The position numbers and the translations under genes were made by a program. The notes below the pieces were generated by a model. That model saw nothing but the letters and a program-made list of their open reading frames with translations. It was not told the origin of the DNA and did not search any database. A stretch of 64,000 nt of DNA, from the NCBI GenBank assembly GCA_905234645.1, contig CAJOIS010000003.1, forward strand, positions 58,395-122,394, in the 5' to 3' direction. Positions 27,215-34,486 of the stretch are shown here, in pieces (the stretch's first letter is position 1; every line of letters begins with the position of its first letter). This DNA is from an uncultured Bacteroidales bacterium. Its GTDB lineage: Bacteria; Bacteroidota; Bacteroidia; Bacteroidales; F082.

Positions 27215-28507
27215 ATGATATTTGTTCCTACGAAATACCAGTTGCAGACGGTTGCAACGGGTCGTGTTTTTGACGACCAGGGTTGGACCCTTGACGATAA
27301 GGAATGCACTTCGCCTAGCATGGTGCGTCCCGTGTATGAAAAGAAACAACTTGAGGTGAAGGAAGAGGCCTGCTTGGGCTTGTACCGCTATGCCGACTGG
27401 CTGCCCATTAAGACGATGCTGGCCAAGCCTTCGGAGCCTGTCACCTACAAGAGCGAGGGCCTGGCGAAACGCCTGGGACTCAACAACCTTTACATCACTT
27501 TCAACGGCTGGTGGCCTGAGCGCAAGGCCCGCATGAGCACCTGCTCCTTCAAGGAGATGGAAGCCTACTCGGTATGCGCTCGCTTGGGCGATGAACTGAA
27601 GGACAAGGTGCTGGTGGTGGCTTCGGCCGGCAACACGGCACGTGCCTTCGCCAAGGTGTGTTCCGACAACGGCATCAAGCTGCTGCTCTGCGTGCCACAG
27701 GATAACATCAACGCTTTGTGGTTTGACAAGCCCTTGAATCCCTGTGTAAAGCTCATCACCACCGAGAGCGGCAGCGACTATTTCGATGCCATCAACCTAT
27801 CGAATGAGGTGTGCAGCCTTGACGGCTATCTCGCCGAAGGCGGTGCCAAGAACATCGCGCGTCGCGACGGCATGGGCACCACGATGATGTCGGCCACGAC
27901 CTTCATCGGCCGCACGCCCGACTTCTATTTCCAGGCTGTGGGTAGCGGCACGGGTGCCATCGCTGCTTGGGAAGCCAACCTGCGCTTCATTGAGGACGGC
28001 CGCTTCGGCGCCAACAAAGCCCGCCTGATGGTGTCGCAAAACAAGCCCTTCCTGCCTATGTATGAGGCTTGGAAGGCCGACTCGCGCGCCCTGTTGCCTT
28101 ACGATGCCGACCAGGCCCGTAAGGACGCTGCCGAGATTTGCGCCCCCGTACTTTCCAACCGCAAGCCCCCCTATGGTCTTGTAGGAGGACTCTATGACGC
28201 GTTGAAAGACACCAATGGAGACATCCTTGCCGTCAGCAACGACGAAGCCAATGCCGCAAAGGCACTTTTCGAGGAAACAGAAGGCATTGACATCTACCAT
28301 GCCGCTGCCGTGGCAACTGCATCATTGCAGCAGGCGGTTGAAAAAGGAACAGTAAAACCTGATGACGTGGTGATGCTCAATATCACAGGTGGCGGGGAGA
28401 AACGTTTCCACGCCGAGCATGAGATATATTATCTGAAACCTGATTACATCTTCAGGATCGACTTCACGAAGGAGGAAGTGGAGCAGGCCTTGGCTGAGAT
28501 AAAATAA
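27215..28507 (+). CDS. Cysteate synthase-like PLP enzyme (threonine synthase fold)
   Basis: A protein of about 430 residues of the fold-type II PLP group. The probable PLP lysine is K113 in STCSFKEMEA, and the phosphate-binding loop is SAGNTARAFA. The early segments RPVYEKKQLEV, YRYADWLPIKT and VTYKSEGLAKRLGLNNLYIT, with the unusual FNGWWPERKA, fit cysteate synthase (which replaces phosphate of O-phosphoserine by sulfite) better than ordinary threonine synthase. In Bacteroidota cysteate feeds sulfonolipid (capnine) synthesis. The acyltransferase for that pathway is not in this window. The 3' end overlaps the convergent T9SS cargo gene by 64 bases. Confidence 0.72.
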   Translation: MIFVPTKYQLQTVATGRVFDDQGWTLDDKECTSPSMVRPVYEKKQLEVKEEACLGLYRYADWLPIKTMLAKPSEPVTYKSEGLAKRLGLNNLYITFNGWWPERKARMSTCSFKEMEAYSVCARLGDELKDKVLVVASAGNTARAFAKVCSDNGIKLLLCVPQDNINALWFDKPLNPCVKLITTESGSDYFDAINLSNEVCSLDGYLAEGGAKNIARRDGMGTTMMSATTFIGRTPDFYFQAVGSGTGAIAAWEANLRFIEDGRFGANKARLMVSQNKPFLPMYEAWKADSRALLPYDADQARKDAAEICAPVLSNRKPPYGLVGGLYDALKDTNGDILAVSNDEANAAKALFEETEGIDIYHAAAVATASLQQAVEKGTVKPDDVVMLNITGGGEKRFHAEHEIYYLKPDYIFRIDFTKEEVEQALAEIK

Positions 28508-29541
28508 ACACCAGGCTTTAGGCTGGTCAAGTCCAATTGAAGAGCGTTTCCGACTACGGAGACGCTCTTTATCATTCTTCCCGTCACGTCAAAGACATCG
28601 ACCTGTTGCAGGCCTTCCGATTCGATGGTGACGAAATCAGTGGCAGGGTTAGGAAACACATGGATGTCCATGGTGTTTTCTGAGGCTTGTTCCAATTCCA
28701 ATGGCGTCACCCAGAAGGTAACCAATGCCGTGTTGCAGTTGCAGGGAATGGTCATGGGAATGTCAAGCCATGCTGTCGTTCCTGGTTCCACCTCGGGACG
28801 TAGTGTAGCCGTTATGGAGACTTCGACGATTTCATTGGGTTCCGCATGGAAAGTCATGCCGCTGATGCCGTCTACGAGACCAGTAAAACCAGTGAAGAAC
28901 TCATCGGATGGATGCATTGTGATGTCCAAGGCATCGTAGCCAATATTCTGTACCGTGAAATGGAATATGCCCTGTGTGCCTGGATACATGGCGGAGTCGC
29001 CAGTGATGGGTTCGGCCATAAACTCGTATTGTTGTACTTGGTCGACCTCGATGTCATCAATGGTGAGGTGTGTGGCATTGCCGTTGGTGATGGCACGGAT
29101 GCCGATGTATTCGCAGCCTTCGGGGATGGTTTCGATATACTCTGAGATTTTCTCGTAGAATCCACTTCCAATGCTAGCGCTGAAGAGTTGGGTGTGCATG
29201 GCGTTGATATTGGGCGTGGGGCCGGCCCAAAACTCCAACTGGCAATCGCCATCAGATATGGCCCAGCAGTTGAAGCGGTATTGCAGGCTGGAAATCAGGT
29301 AGACTTGCATGAACATCCACGAGTCATCTGCGTTGCTGAAGGCGTACCAATTGCCCGAGTGGGGAATGCGGTTGTGGTCTTTTTCCAAGTAGCCGCAAAG
29401 CCATGAGTCGTCATCGCAAATCCAGCCGATAGGCTTCACGAGGTCGTGGTTGGCGTATTCAAAGCCTTCGATGAGGATGCTGCCCGCAAAAGCATACGCG
29501 GCCATAAAACAGATGCATAGAGTGAGTATTAGTTTTTTCAT
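28444..29541 (-). CDS. T9SS cargo with type A sorting domain
   Basis: A 365-residue exported protein. Signal peptide MKKLILTLCICFMAAYAFAG. Residues 22-165 look like a jelly-roll (EGFEYANHD, LQYRFNCWAISDGDCQLEFW, THLTIDDIEVDQV), as in choice-of-anchor or MAM-like domains. A middle beta-sandwich follows, and the C-terminal 75 residues are a sorting domain with IHVFPNPATDFVTIE, VDVFDVTGRMIKSV and LKPGVYFISAKA. The last 21 codons lie across the end of the cysteate synthase gene on the other strand; both readings end in family-typical sequence, so the overlap looks real. Function unknown, probably a surface-anchored binding protein. Confidence 0.82.
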   Translation of the reverse strand: MKKLILTLCICFMAAYAFAGSILIEGFEYANHDLVKPIGWICDDDSWLCGYLEKDHNRIPHSGNWYAFSNADDSWMFMQVYLISSLQYRFNCWAISDGDCQLEFWAGPTPNINAMHTQLFSASIGSGFYEKISEYIETIPEGCEYIGIRAITNGNATHLTIDDIEVDQVQQYEFMAEPITGDSAMYPGTQGIFHFTVQNIGYDALDITMHPSDEFFTGFTGLVDGISGMTFHAEPNEIVEVSITATLRPEVEPGTTAWLDIPMTIPCNCNTALVTFWVTPLELEQASENTMDIHVFPNPATDFVTIESEGLQQVDVFDVTGRMIKSVSVVGNALQLDLTSLKPGVYFISAKACSTSSFVKSILKM

Positions 29542-29557
29542 GGCTTTAAGTTTGGGG

Positions 29558-29565
29558 CAAAAATA
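29558..29565 (-). promoter_or_regulatory. -7 box for the T9SS cargo gene
   Basis: On the minus strand TATTTTTG, matching TAnnTTTG, 16 bases before the start at 29541. Confidence 0.6.
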
Positions 29566-29607
29566 TAAAAATCCAATCTAATTCGCTTGATATACCGAAA
29601 AAAGCAT

Positions 29608-29615
29608 TATCTTTG
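29608..29615 (+). promoter_or_regulatory. -7 box for the tnaA leader transcript
   Basis: TATCTTTG matches TAnnTTTG. It lies about 190 bases before tnaA, leaving a long leader that contains a short open frame and a hairpin. Confidence 0.65.
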
Positions 29616-29646
29616 AAGCGTTTTTTGAAAGCACCTTATTATTGAT

Positions 29647-29706
29647 ATGCCCCACATCTTTGGTAATATGGTTTACCTGAACATCAAGGAACGCGACCGT
29701 TTCTGA
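29647..29706 (+). CDS. Candidate tnaA leader peptide (19 residues)
   Basis: A short open frame reading MPHIFGNMVYLNIKERDRF and stopping at TGA. It starts about 25 bases after the expected transcription start and lies wholly in the tnaA leader. Position, size and the UGA stop recall TnaC of E. coli, which senses tryptophan in the ribosome exit tunnel, but the sequence is unrelated and has neither tryptophan nor the terminal proline. Its start codon context, ATTATTGATATG, is A/T-rich as for other genes here. It may instead be a chance frame or a small protein. Confidence 0.45.
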   Translation: MPHIFGNMVYLNIKERDRF

Positions 29707-29714
29707 TATCCGCT

Positions 29715-29741
29715 TAGGAAGAAGGCTTGTCCTTTTCCCTA
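29715..29741 (+). promoter_or_regulatory. Hairpin directly after the leader frame
   Basis: TAGGAAGAAGG and CCTTTTCCCTA pair over 11 positions (nine Watson-Crick, one G-U, one mismatch) around loop CTTGT. It begins 9 bases after the stop of the leader peptide, where a stalled ribosome would cover its 5' arm. No T-run follows, so it is not an intrinsic terminator. From here to tnaA the leader is A/T-rich with no further structure seen. Confidence 0.4.
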
Positions 29742-29807
29742 ATAGCCAGCTTTCAAATTATTCAATCTTAAATCTTCAAATTTTAAATCTTTAAATCAAA
29801 CAATATC

Positions 29808-31184
29808 ATGGAATTACCATTTGCAGAAGCGTGGAAAATCAAGATGGTTGAACCCATCCGCAAATCCACCCGCGAACAACGCGAAAAATGGCTCGAAGAA
29901 GCCCACAACAACATCTTCATGCTGAAGAGCGACTATGTCTACATCGACCTGCTGACAGACTCTGGCACTGGTGCCATGAGCGACCGCCAGTGGAGTGCGA
30001 TGATGATGGGTGACGAGAGCTATGGTGGCGCTCGTTCTTTCTACCACATGAAGGACACCATCACCGAATTGACGGGTTTTGAATATGTCATCCCGACCCA
30101 CCAAGGCCGCGCCGCTGAGAACGTGCTGTTCTCCTATCTGGTGAAGCCTGGCCAGATCATCCCGGGTAATGCCCACTTCGACACCACCAAGGGCCACATC
30201 GAGAGCCGCAAGGCCTTCGCCATCGACGTCACTGTGCCCGAGGCTTACGACACCCAGTTGGAAGTGCCTTTCAAGGGCAACGTCAGCCTCGAGAAACTGG
30301 AGAAGGTGCTGCAAGAGAACAAGGGTAACGTGCCTTTCTTTGTCCTCACCGTCACCAACAACACCGTCGGCGGTCAGCCCGTCAGCATGCAGAATATCCG
30401 CGAGACCTGCGCCCTCTGCCACAAATATGGCGTGCCTGTCAACATTGACAGCGCCCGTTTCATCGAGAACGCCTACTTCATCAAGACGCGTGAGAAGGGT
30501 TACGAGAACAAGACCTTGAAGGAAATCTGCAAGGAGATGTTCAGCTATGCCGACAGCATGACGATGAGCGCCAAGAAAGACGCCCTCGTCAACATGGGCG
30601 GCTTTATCGCCACCAACAAGAAGGACTGGTACGAAGGCGCCAAGCTGTTCTGCATCCCCTTTGAGGGCTTCCTCACCTATGGTGGCATGAACGGCCGTGA
30701 CATGGATGCCTTGGCCGTCGGTCTGAAGGAAAACATCGAGTTTGAGATGGTCGAGACCCGCATCAAGCAGGTGCATTATCTCGCTGCCAAGTTGGATGAA
30801 TATGGCATTCCTTACCAGCGTCCTGCCGGTGGTCACGCCATTTTCGTCGACGCAGACAAGGTGCTGACCAACATCCCGAAGGAAGAGTTCCCTGCCCAGA
30901 CACTGACCTGCGAGCTCTATCTCGAAGCCGGCATCCGCGCCTGTGAAATCGGCTACGTCTTGGCCGACCGCGACCCGGTCACCCGTGAGAATCGCTTTGG
31001 CGGCAACGACTTCGTGCGTCTCTGCATCCCGCGCCGTGTGTACACCAACAACCACATGGACGTGATCGCCGCTGCCTTGAAGAACGTCTACGACCGCCGT
31101 GACACCATCAAGCGTGGCCTTGAAATCACTTGGGAAGCCGAGCTGATGCGTCACTTCACCTGCCAGTTCAAGAGACTGGGTTAA
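29808..31184 (+). CDS. tnaA: Tryptophanase (tryptophan indole-lyase)
   Basis: A 458-residue PLP enzyme splitting tryptophan into indole, pyruvate and ammonia. The N-terminus MELPFAEAWKIKMVEPIRKS and LLTDSGTGAMSD are family hallmarks. K257 in MSAKKDALVNMGG binds PLP. The related tyrosine phenol-lyase is separated by residues near the C-terminus: here H449 in MRHFTCQF and isoleucine in ACEIGYV agree with tryptophanase rather than the lyase. No tryptophan permease gene follows. The long leader with a small open frame suggests control at the transcript level. Indole production fits a gut-type anaerobe. Confidence 0.93.
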   Translation: MELPFAEAWKIKMVEPIRKSTREQREKWLEEAHNNIFMLKSDYVYIDLLTDSGTGAMSDRQWSAMMMGDESYGGARSFYHMKDTITELTGFEYVIPTHQGRAAENVLFSYLVKPGQIIPGNAHFDTTKGHIESRKAFAIDVTVPEAYDTQLEVPFKGNVSLEKLEKVLQENKGNVPFFVLTVTNNTVGGQPVSMQNIRETCALCHKYGVPVNIDSARFIENAYFIKTREKGYENKTLKEICKEMFSYADSMTMSAKKDALVNMGGFIATNKKDWYEGAKLFCIPFEGFLTYGGMNGRDMDALAVGLKENIEFEMVETRIKQVHYLAAKLDEYGIPYQRPAGGHAIFVDADKVLTNIPKEEFPAQTLTCELYLEAGIRACEIGYVLADRDPVTRENRFGGNDFVRLCIPRRVYTNNHMDVIAAALKNVYDRRDTIKRGLEITWEAELMRHFTCQFKRLG

Positions 31185-31200
31185 TCCAATTTCAAAACAT

Positions 31201-31234
31201 GTAGAGGCGGTGCGTGCACCGTCTCTACCTTTTT
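31201..31234 (+). terminator. tnaA terminator from the TGTRGAGACG palindrome family
   Basis: GTAGAGGCGGTGCG pairs with TGCACCGTCTCTAC at 31201-31228, 14 base pairs including two G-U, followed by five T. It is a close relative of the palindrome at 6926-6955, so it serves as terminator and is also a dispersed repeat. Confidence 0.75.
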
Positions 31235-31237
31235 ACA

Positions 31238-31804
31238 ATGAATACCTCAGCAATCATCCTTGGCATCCTCTTCATCCTATGTCTGACCGCCAGCGTGGTC
31301 ACGCGCTCGGTGGGATTGGTGAAGTCCGACGACAAACCTTCGCAGAAGATTTGGATTCCAGCTTTTTTTGGCCTCAGTCAAGGCGTCATGGCTCTGGCAG
31401 GCTATACCTTGAGTCGCTTGATGGCCCATCTCTTTACCTATATTGCTGATTATATGGTTTTTGCCATGATGCTTGTGGTGGCAGTGAAGCTTTTTGTCGA
31501 TTCCATGCGGGCACTGAAAGGCAAGACGATGTATACGTTGAGTAGCAGCAAGGATATGCTGTTGCTTTCCATTCTTGCCGCCTTCAATGTGTTTCTTTAC
31601 TCATTGGTGGGCGTGTTTTTCCTGCCGTTTGGGATGTGGTTTTTCGTGGCAGTTATTGTGGCAGGCTTTTTGTGGGCTTTCTTTACTGTGCGTATCGACT
31701 TCACTCCAGGCATCATCAAGAAGGCCAGCTTTGTAGAGTTTTCTGCCTCGGTGTTTATGGGGATCATCGCGATATTGTATCTCTTTACTGATTTGATGAG
31801 ATGA
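31238..31804 (+). CDS. MntP-like manganese exporter
   Basis: A membrane protein of about 188 residues with six hydrophobic segments in two triplets joined by a charged loop near KGKTMYTLSSSKD, the layout of MntP/YebN proteins that export Mn2+. The stretch IPAFFGLSQGVMALAGYTLSR corresponds to the conserved FFGLxQxxMxxxGW segment. Acidic residues in the first membrane helix that MntP uses are less clear (LCLTASVVTRSVGLVKSDD), so the substrate is uncertain. ATG 31238 follows the terminator closely. The stop overlaps the next start by four bases, so it is coupled to the endonuclease gene. Confidence 0.6.
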   Translation: MNTSAIILGILFILCLTASVVTRSVGLVKSDDKPSQKIWIPAFFGLSQGVMALAGYTLSRLMAHLFTYIADYMVFAMMLVVAVKLFVDSMRALKGKTMYTLSSSKDMLLLSILAAFNVFLYSLVGVFFLPFGMWFFVAVIVAGFLWAFFTVRIDFTPGIIKKASFVEFSASVFMGIIAILYLFTDLMR

Positions 31805-32865
31805 AAAGGACATTTGCATTATTCTTAGGCTTGTCGTTCGCTCTTTTTGCAGCGGCCCAAGCTCCATCGAACTACTATAACGCCGCCAACGGATTGAGTG
31901 GCAATCAATTGAAGGTCGCCTTGCACAACATTATCAAAGGCCATACCTCTATTTCGTATGCCCAGCTGTGGAATGCCTTCTGGAGCACAGACAACAAAGG
32001 CAATGGTGTGGTTTGGGACATGTATTCCGACAAACCCAACGGCAACCCTCCTTATACCTATCATCTCGGTCAAGATCAGTGTGGAAACTATAGCAGCGAG
32101 GGTGATTGCTATAACCGCGAGCACTCTTGGCCTTCGAGTTGGTTCAGTGACCAAAGCACTCCGCGTACCGACCTGCACCATATCTTCCCGACTGACGGCT
32201 ATGTCAACAATAGGCGCGGCAACTATGCATTTGGTGAAGTTGGCTCTGCCACATGGACTTCACGGAATGGCTCAAAATTGGGCACTTGCAAGACTTCTGG
32301 CTTCTCGGGGACGGTGTTTGAGCCTATCGATGAATACAAGGGCGACTTTGCCCGTGCCATCATGTATATGAGTGTGCGTTACTATGGCGAGGATGGCAGC
32401 TGGGGCTCGAGCGACATGACTACCAAGTCGGAGATCAAGTCGTGGGCGATACAGATGCTGTTGCGCTGGAACGAGCAAGACCCTGTCAGCCAGAAGGAAA
32501 TCGCCCGCAACAATGCCATCTACAACGACTACCAGCACAACCGCAACCCCTTCATCGACCATCCGGAATATGCCCGCATGATTTGGGACCCCACTTGGAA
32601 TGTCGTAGGGGAAGGGCATGAGAGCATTTCTGTTTTCCCAAATCCTGTGGAGCATGGGCAGACCCTGCATGTGAGTGGCAACAACGGCGCTTTTGATGCC
32701 GTGGTCGTCTGTGACCTCAACGGCCGCACGTTGCTCAGGGCAAAAGGTGACGTTGCAGGTGATTTCATCATTGACCTGCCTGCCGATATGGCACAAGGCT
32801 GCTACATCGTCAAATTGATGTGTAATGGCGTAACGGTGAAACACGAGAAATTAATGGTGAAATGA
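31801..32865 (+). CDS. Secreted endonuclease I with T9SS sorting domain
   Basis: A 354-residue paralogue of the 1,038-residue nuclease at 24030. Signal peptide to about residue 19 (FAAAQ). The nuclease domain carries H108 in NREHSWPSSW, HIFPTDGYVNNRRGNYAFG and NRNPFIDHPEYARMIWDP. The two nuclease domains share most residues. The C-terminal 80 residues are a classical sorting domain, ISVFPNPVEHGQTLHV, VVCDLNGRTLLR and QGCYIVKLMCNG ending in KLMVK. It should be exported by the T9SS and degrade extracellular DNA. Translationally coupled to the MntP-like gene through ATGA. Confidence 0.9.
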   Translation: MKRTFALFLGLSFALFAAAQAPSNYYNAANGLSGNQLKVALHNIIKGHTSISYAQLWNAFWSTDNKGNGVVWDMYSDKPNGNPPYTYHLGQDQCGNYSSEGDCYNREHSWPSSWFSDQSTPRTDLHHIFPTDGYVNNRRGNYAFGEVGSATWTSRNGSKLGTCKTSGFSGTVFEPIDEYKGDFARAIMYMSVRYYGEDGSWGSSDMTTKSEIKSWAIQMLLRWNEQDPVSQKEIARNNAIYNDYQHNRNPFIDHPEYARMIWDPTWNVVGEGHESISVFPNPVEHGQTLHVSGNNGAFDAVVVCDLNGRTLLRAKGDVAGDFIIDLPADMAQGCYIVKLMCNGVTVKHEKLMVK

Positions 32866-32881
32866 TGTAATTACATCATTT
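32860..32881. terminator. Palindrome spanning two convergent stop codons
   Basis: AAATGATGTAA and TTACATCATTT form a perfect 22-base palindrome between the endonuclease and corA genes. It contains the TGA of the first and the stop codon of the second. It may work as a weak bidirectional terminator. Confidence 0.5.
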
Positions 32882-33788
32882 TACGATGTCTGAAATAGAT
32901 ATAGAATCCCACGGCAACTGCCGCCATAAATCCGATGAGGGCCCAGAATGCCCAGGTGTACTCTGCTAGTGGCAGTGTGACGTTCATGCCATAAAGACCT
33001 GTGATGAAGGTCAAAGGCAGGATGATGGTCGACACAAGGGTCAGGATCTTCATCGTCTCGTTGGTCTTGTTGGTCTGCATCGAGTCAAAGGTCATGGAGA
33101 GGCCTTCAATCAATTCTTCATAGTCCTCGGTCATATCCCATACCTTTTGCAGGTAGTCGAGGATGTTGCCCCAGTAGTCTTCCATGTACTCCACATCGTC
33201 TGTGAAGCCTGTCACCTTACCGGTTTCGAAGAGGTGGAAGAGCCTCAGCTGCGGCTTGAAGATAGTGTTGATGAGGATGAGGTTCTTGCGCGTCACGCTG
33301 ATGCGTTCGATGATCTTCACCTGTTTTTCCTGCAGCAACTCGCGGTTGATCAACTCCACGTCCAAGCCGACTTTACGCAGCAGATACACCGACTCGGTCA
33401 TCAGCTTTTCGAGGATGCGGTAGAGCAGCAAATCCGAGCTCTTGATGTTCATCTCTTCCTCGTTCTGGATGCGTTCCTCGTATTCCTCAAAGAGTTGTGA
33501 AACGCCCCAAGGGTTTTTCTCGATGGAGATGATGTAGTCCTTGCCCCAGAAAATCTTCACTTCCTTGATTTTCACGAACTTGTTCTGACGATCGAAGTTA
33601 GGAAAATGAAGGATAAGGAAATAGTAATCGTCGTAAATATCGATTTTAGGGCGTTGGTTTACCGATTTGCAGTCTTCGATGTCTAAAGGGTGGAAGTGAA
33701 ATCGATCTTTGAGGAATTCAAAGTCTTCCTCCGTTGGGTTGTTGAGATGACGCCAGGTCAAGTTCCCGATTTTCAGGCTGTTAATCAT
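32871..33788 (-). CDS. corA: CorA-type magnesium/cobalt transporter
   Basis: A 305-residue protein with the CorA layout: an N-terminal cytoplasmic alpha/beta domain, a long helix (QEKQVKIIERISVTRKNLI through EELIEGLSMTFDSMQTNKTN), and two C-terminal membrane segments joined by the signature YGMNV. The last residues are basic (RHRKMM), as expected for the cytoplasmic tail. It forms pentameric channels for divalent ions. Transcribed toward the endonuclease gene. Confidence 0.92.
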   Translation of the reverse strand: MINSLKIGNLTWRHLNNPTEEDFEFLKDRFHFHPLDIEDCKSVNQRPKIDIYDDYYFLILHFPNFDRQNKFVKIKEVKIFWGKDYIISIEKNPWGVSQLFEEYEERIQNEEEMNIKSSDLLLYRILEKLMTESVYLLRKVGLDVELINRELLQEKQVKIIERISVTRKNLILINTIFKPQLRLFHLFETGKVTGFTDDVEYMEDYWGNILDYLQKVWDMTEDYEELIEGLSMTFDSMQTNKTNETMKILTLVSTIILPLTFITGLYGMNVTLPLAEYTWAFWALIGFMAAVAVGFYIYFRHRKMM

Positions 33789-33835
33789 AGGCCTTCCCCC
33801 TTTCTTTAAAAGTGAATACTGTATTTACATCGGCG

Positions 33836-33843
33836 CAAAAGTT
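33836..33843 (-). promoter_or_regulatory. Near-consensus -7 box for corA
   Basis: On the minus strand AACTTTTG, one base from TAnnTTTG, 47 bases before the corA start. The gap between corA and gldD holds nothing else. Confidence 0.35.
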
Positions 33844-33898
33844 TTTTCGCGCCGCGAAAATAGTGTTTTTTGGTGAAAGTCGGGGAAAAATCCTCAAA

Positions 33899-34486
33899 TT
33901 ATTTCCACTCGAACGTGTTAATCAAGTGGTCGATGTCCTCGCGGATGAAGTTGATGACGGGCTGCATCGAGTCGTTGTCAGGTTTGAAATTGAAGTACAA
34001 TGCACCACGGACGAAGTTCTTCGTGCTGTCGGTAAGATAGAACTGCATCGGCGTAGCCACGCCTTTGCCGTCCATCTCGATGAAAAGGCCGTAGACCTTG
34101 TGTTCCTCGTTGACAATCAAGCTGTCGCGCATGCCGTTGGCCTTTTGCAAGTGCTTGACAACCATGGTGTGCACATCTTCGAGGTACTCGCCCAGGTTGT
34201 CGTTCACGGGCTTGTGCGTCAGGTGGATGGAACCTTTGAATTGCGGCATCTCGATGTTGACCCAGTTCTTTTCATCGGGTGAATATGGGTCGGGGGTGAC
34301 AAGGGCATATTGTGGGCACTCGAAGCTATATCTTTCGATACTGTCGACACGGGAATAGGCCTTTTCGGGCAGGTCGATACGAAAGTAACCGCGCGGTTTG
34401 GGCAGGTAGCCCGACTGGCGGTCGCACGATATGGCGATGGCGATGATGGCGGCAGCCAATAATATGGATGGTTTATTCTTCATCAA
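33899..34486 (-). CDS. gldD: Gliding motility lipoprotein GldD
   Basis: A 195-residue lipoprotein with signal sequence to ISC (cysteine 21). The conserved start of the mature protein, SGYLPKPRGYFRIDLPEKAY, is the GldD signature, followed by FECPQYALVTPD and WVNIEMPQFKGSIHLTH. GldD is needed for gliding and T9SS function in Flavobacterium, though its precise task is unknown. Its start overlaps gldE by 14 bases. Gliding itself cannot be inferred: non-motile Bacteroidales keep the gene. Confidence 0.93.
   Translation of the reverse strand: MMKNKPSILLAAAIIAIAISCDRQSGYLPKPRGYFRIDLPEKAYSRVDSIERYSFECPQYALVTPDPYSPDEKNWVNIEMPQFKGSIHLTHKPVNDNLGEYLEDVHTMVVKHLQKANGMRDSLIVNEEHKVYGLFIEMDGKGVATPMQFYLTDSTKNFVRGALYFNFKPDNDSMQPVINFIREDIDHLINTFEWK

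Noticed and set aside
29814-31154. A 446-codon minus-strand frame opposite tnaA
   Set aside because: Antisense to a clear tryptophanase; composition rich in Val, His and Asp typical of reverse reading of a G+C-biased gene.
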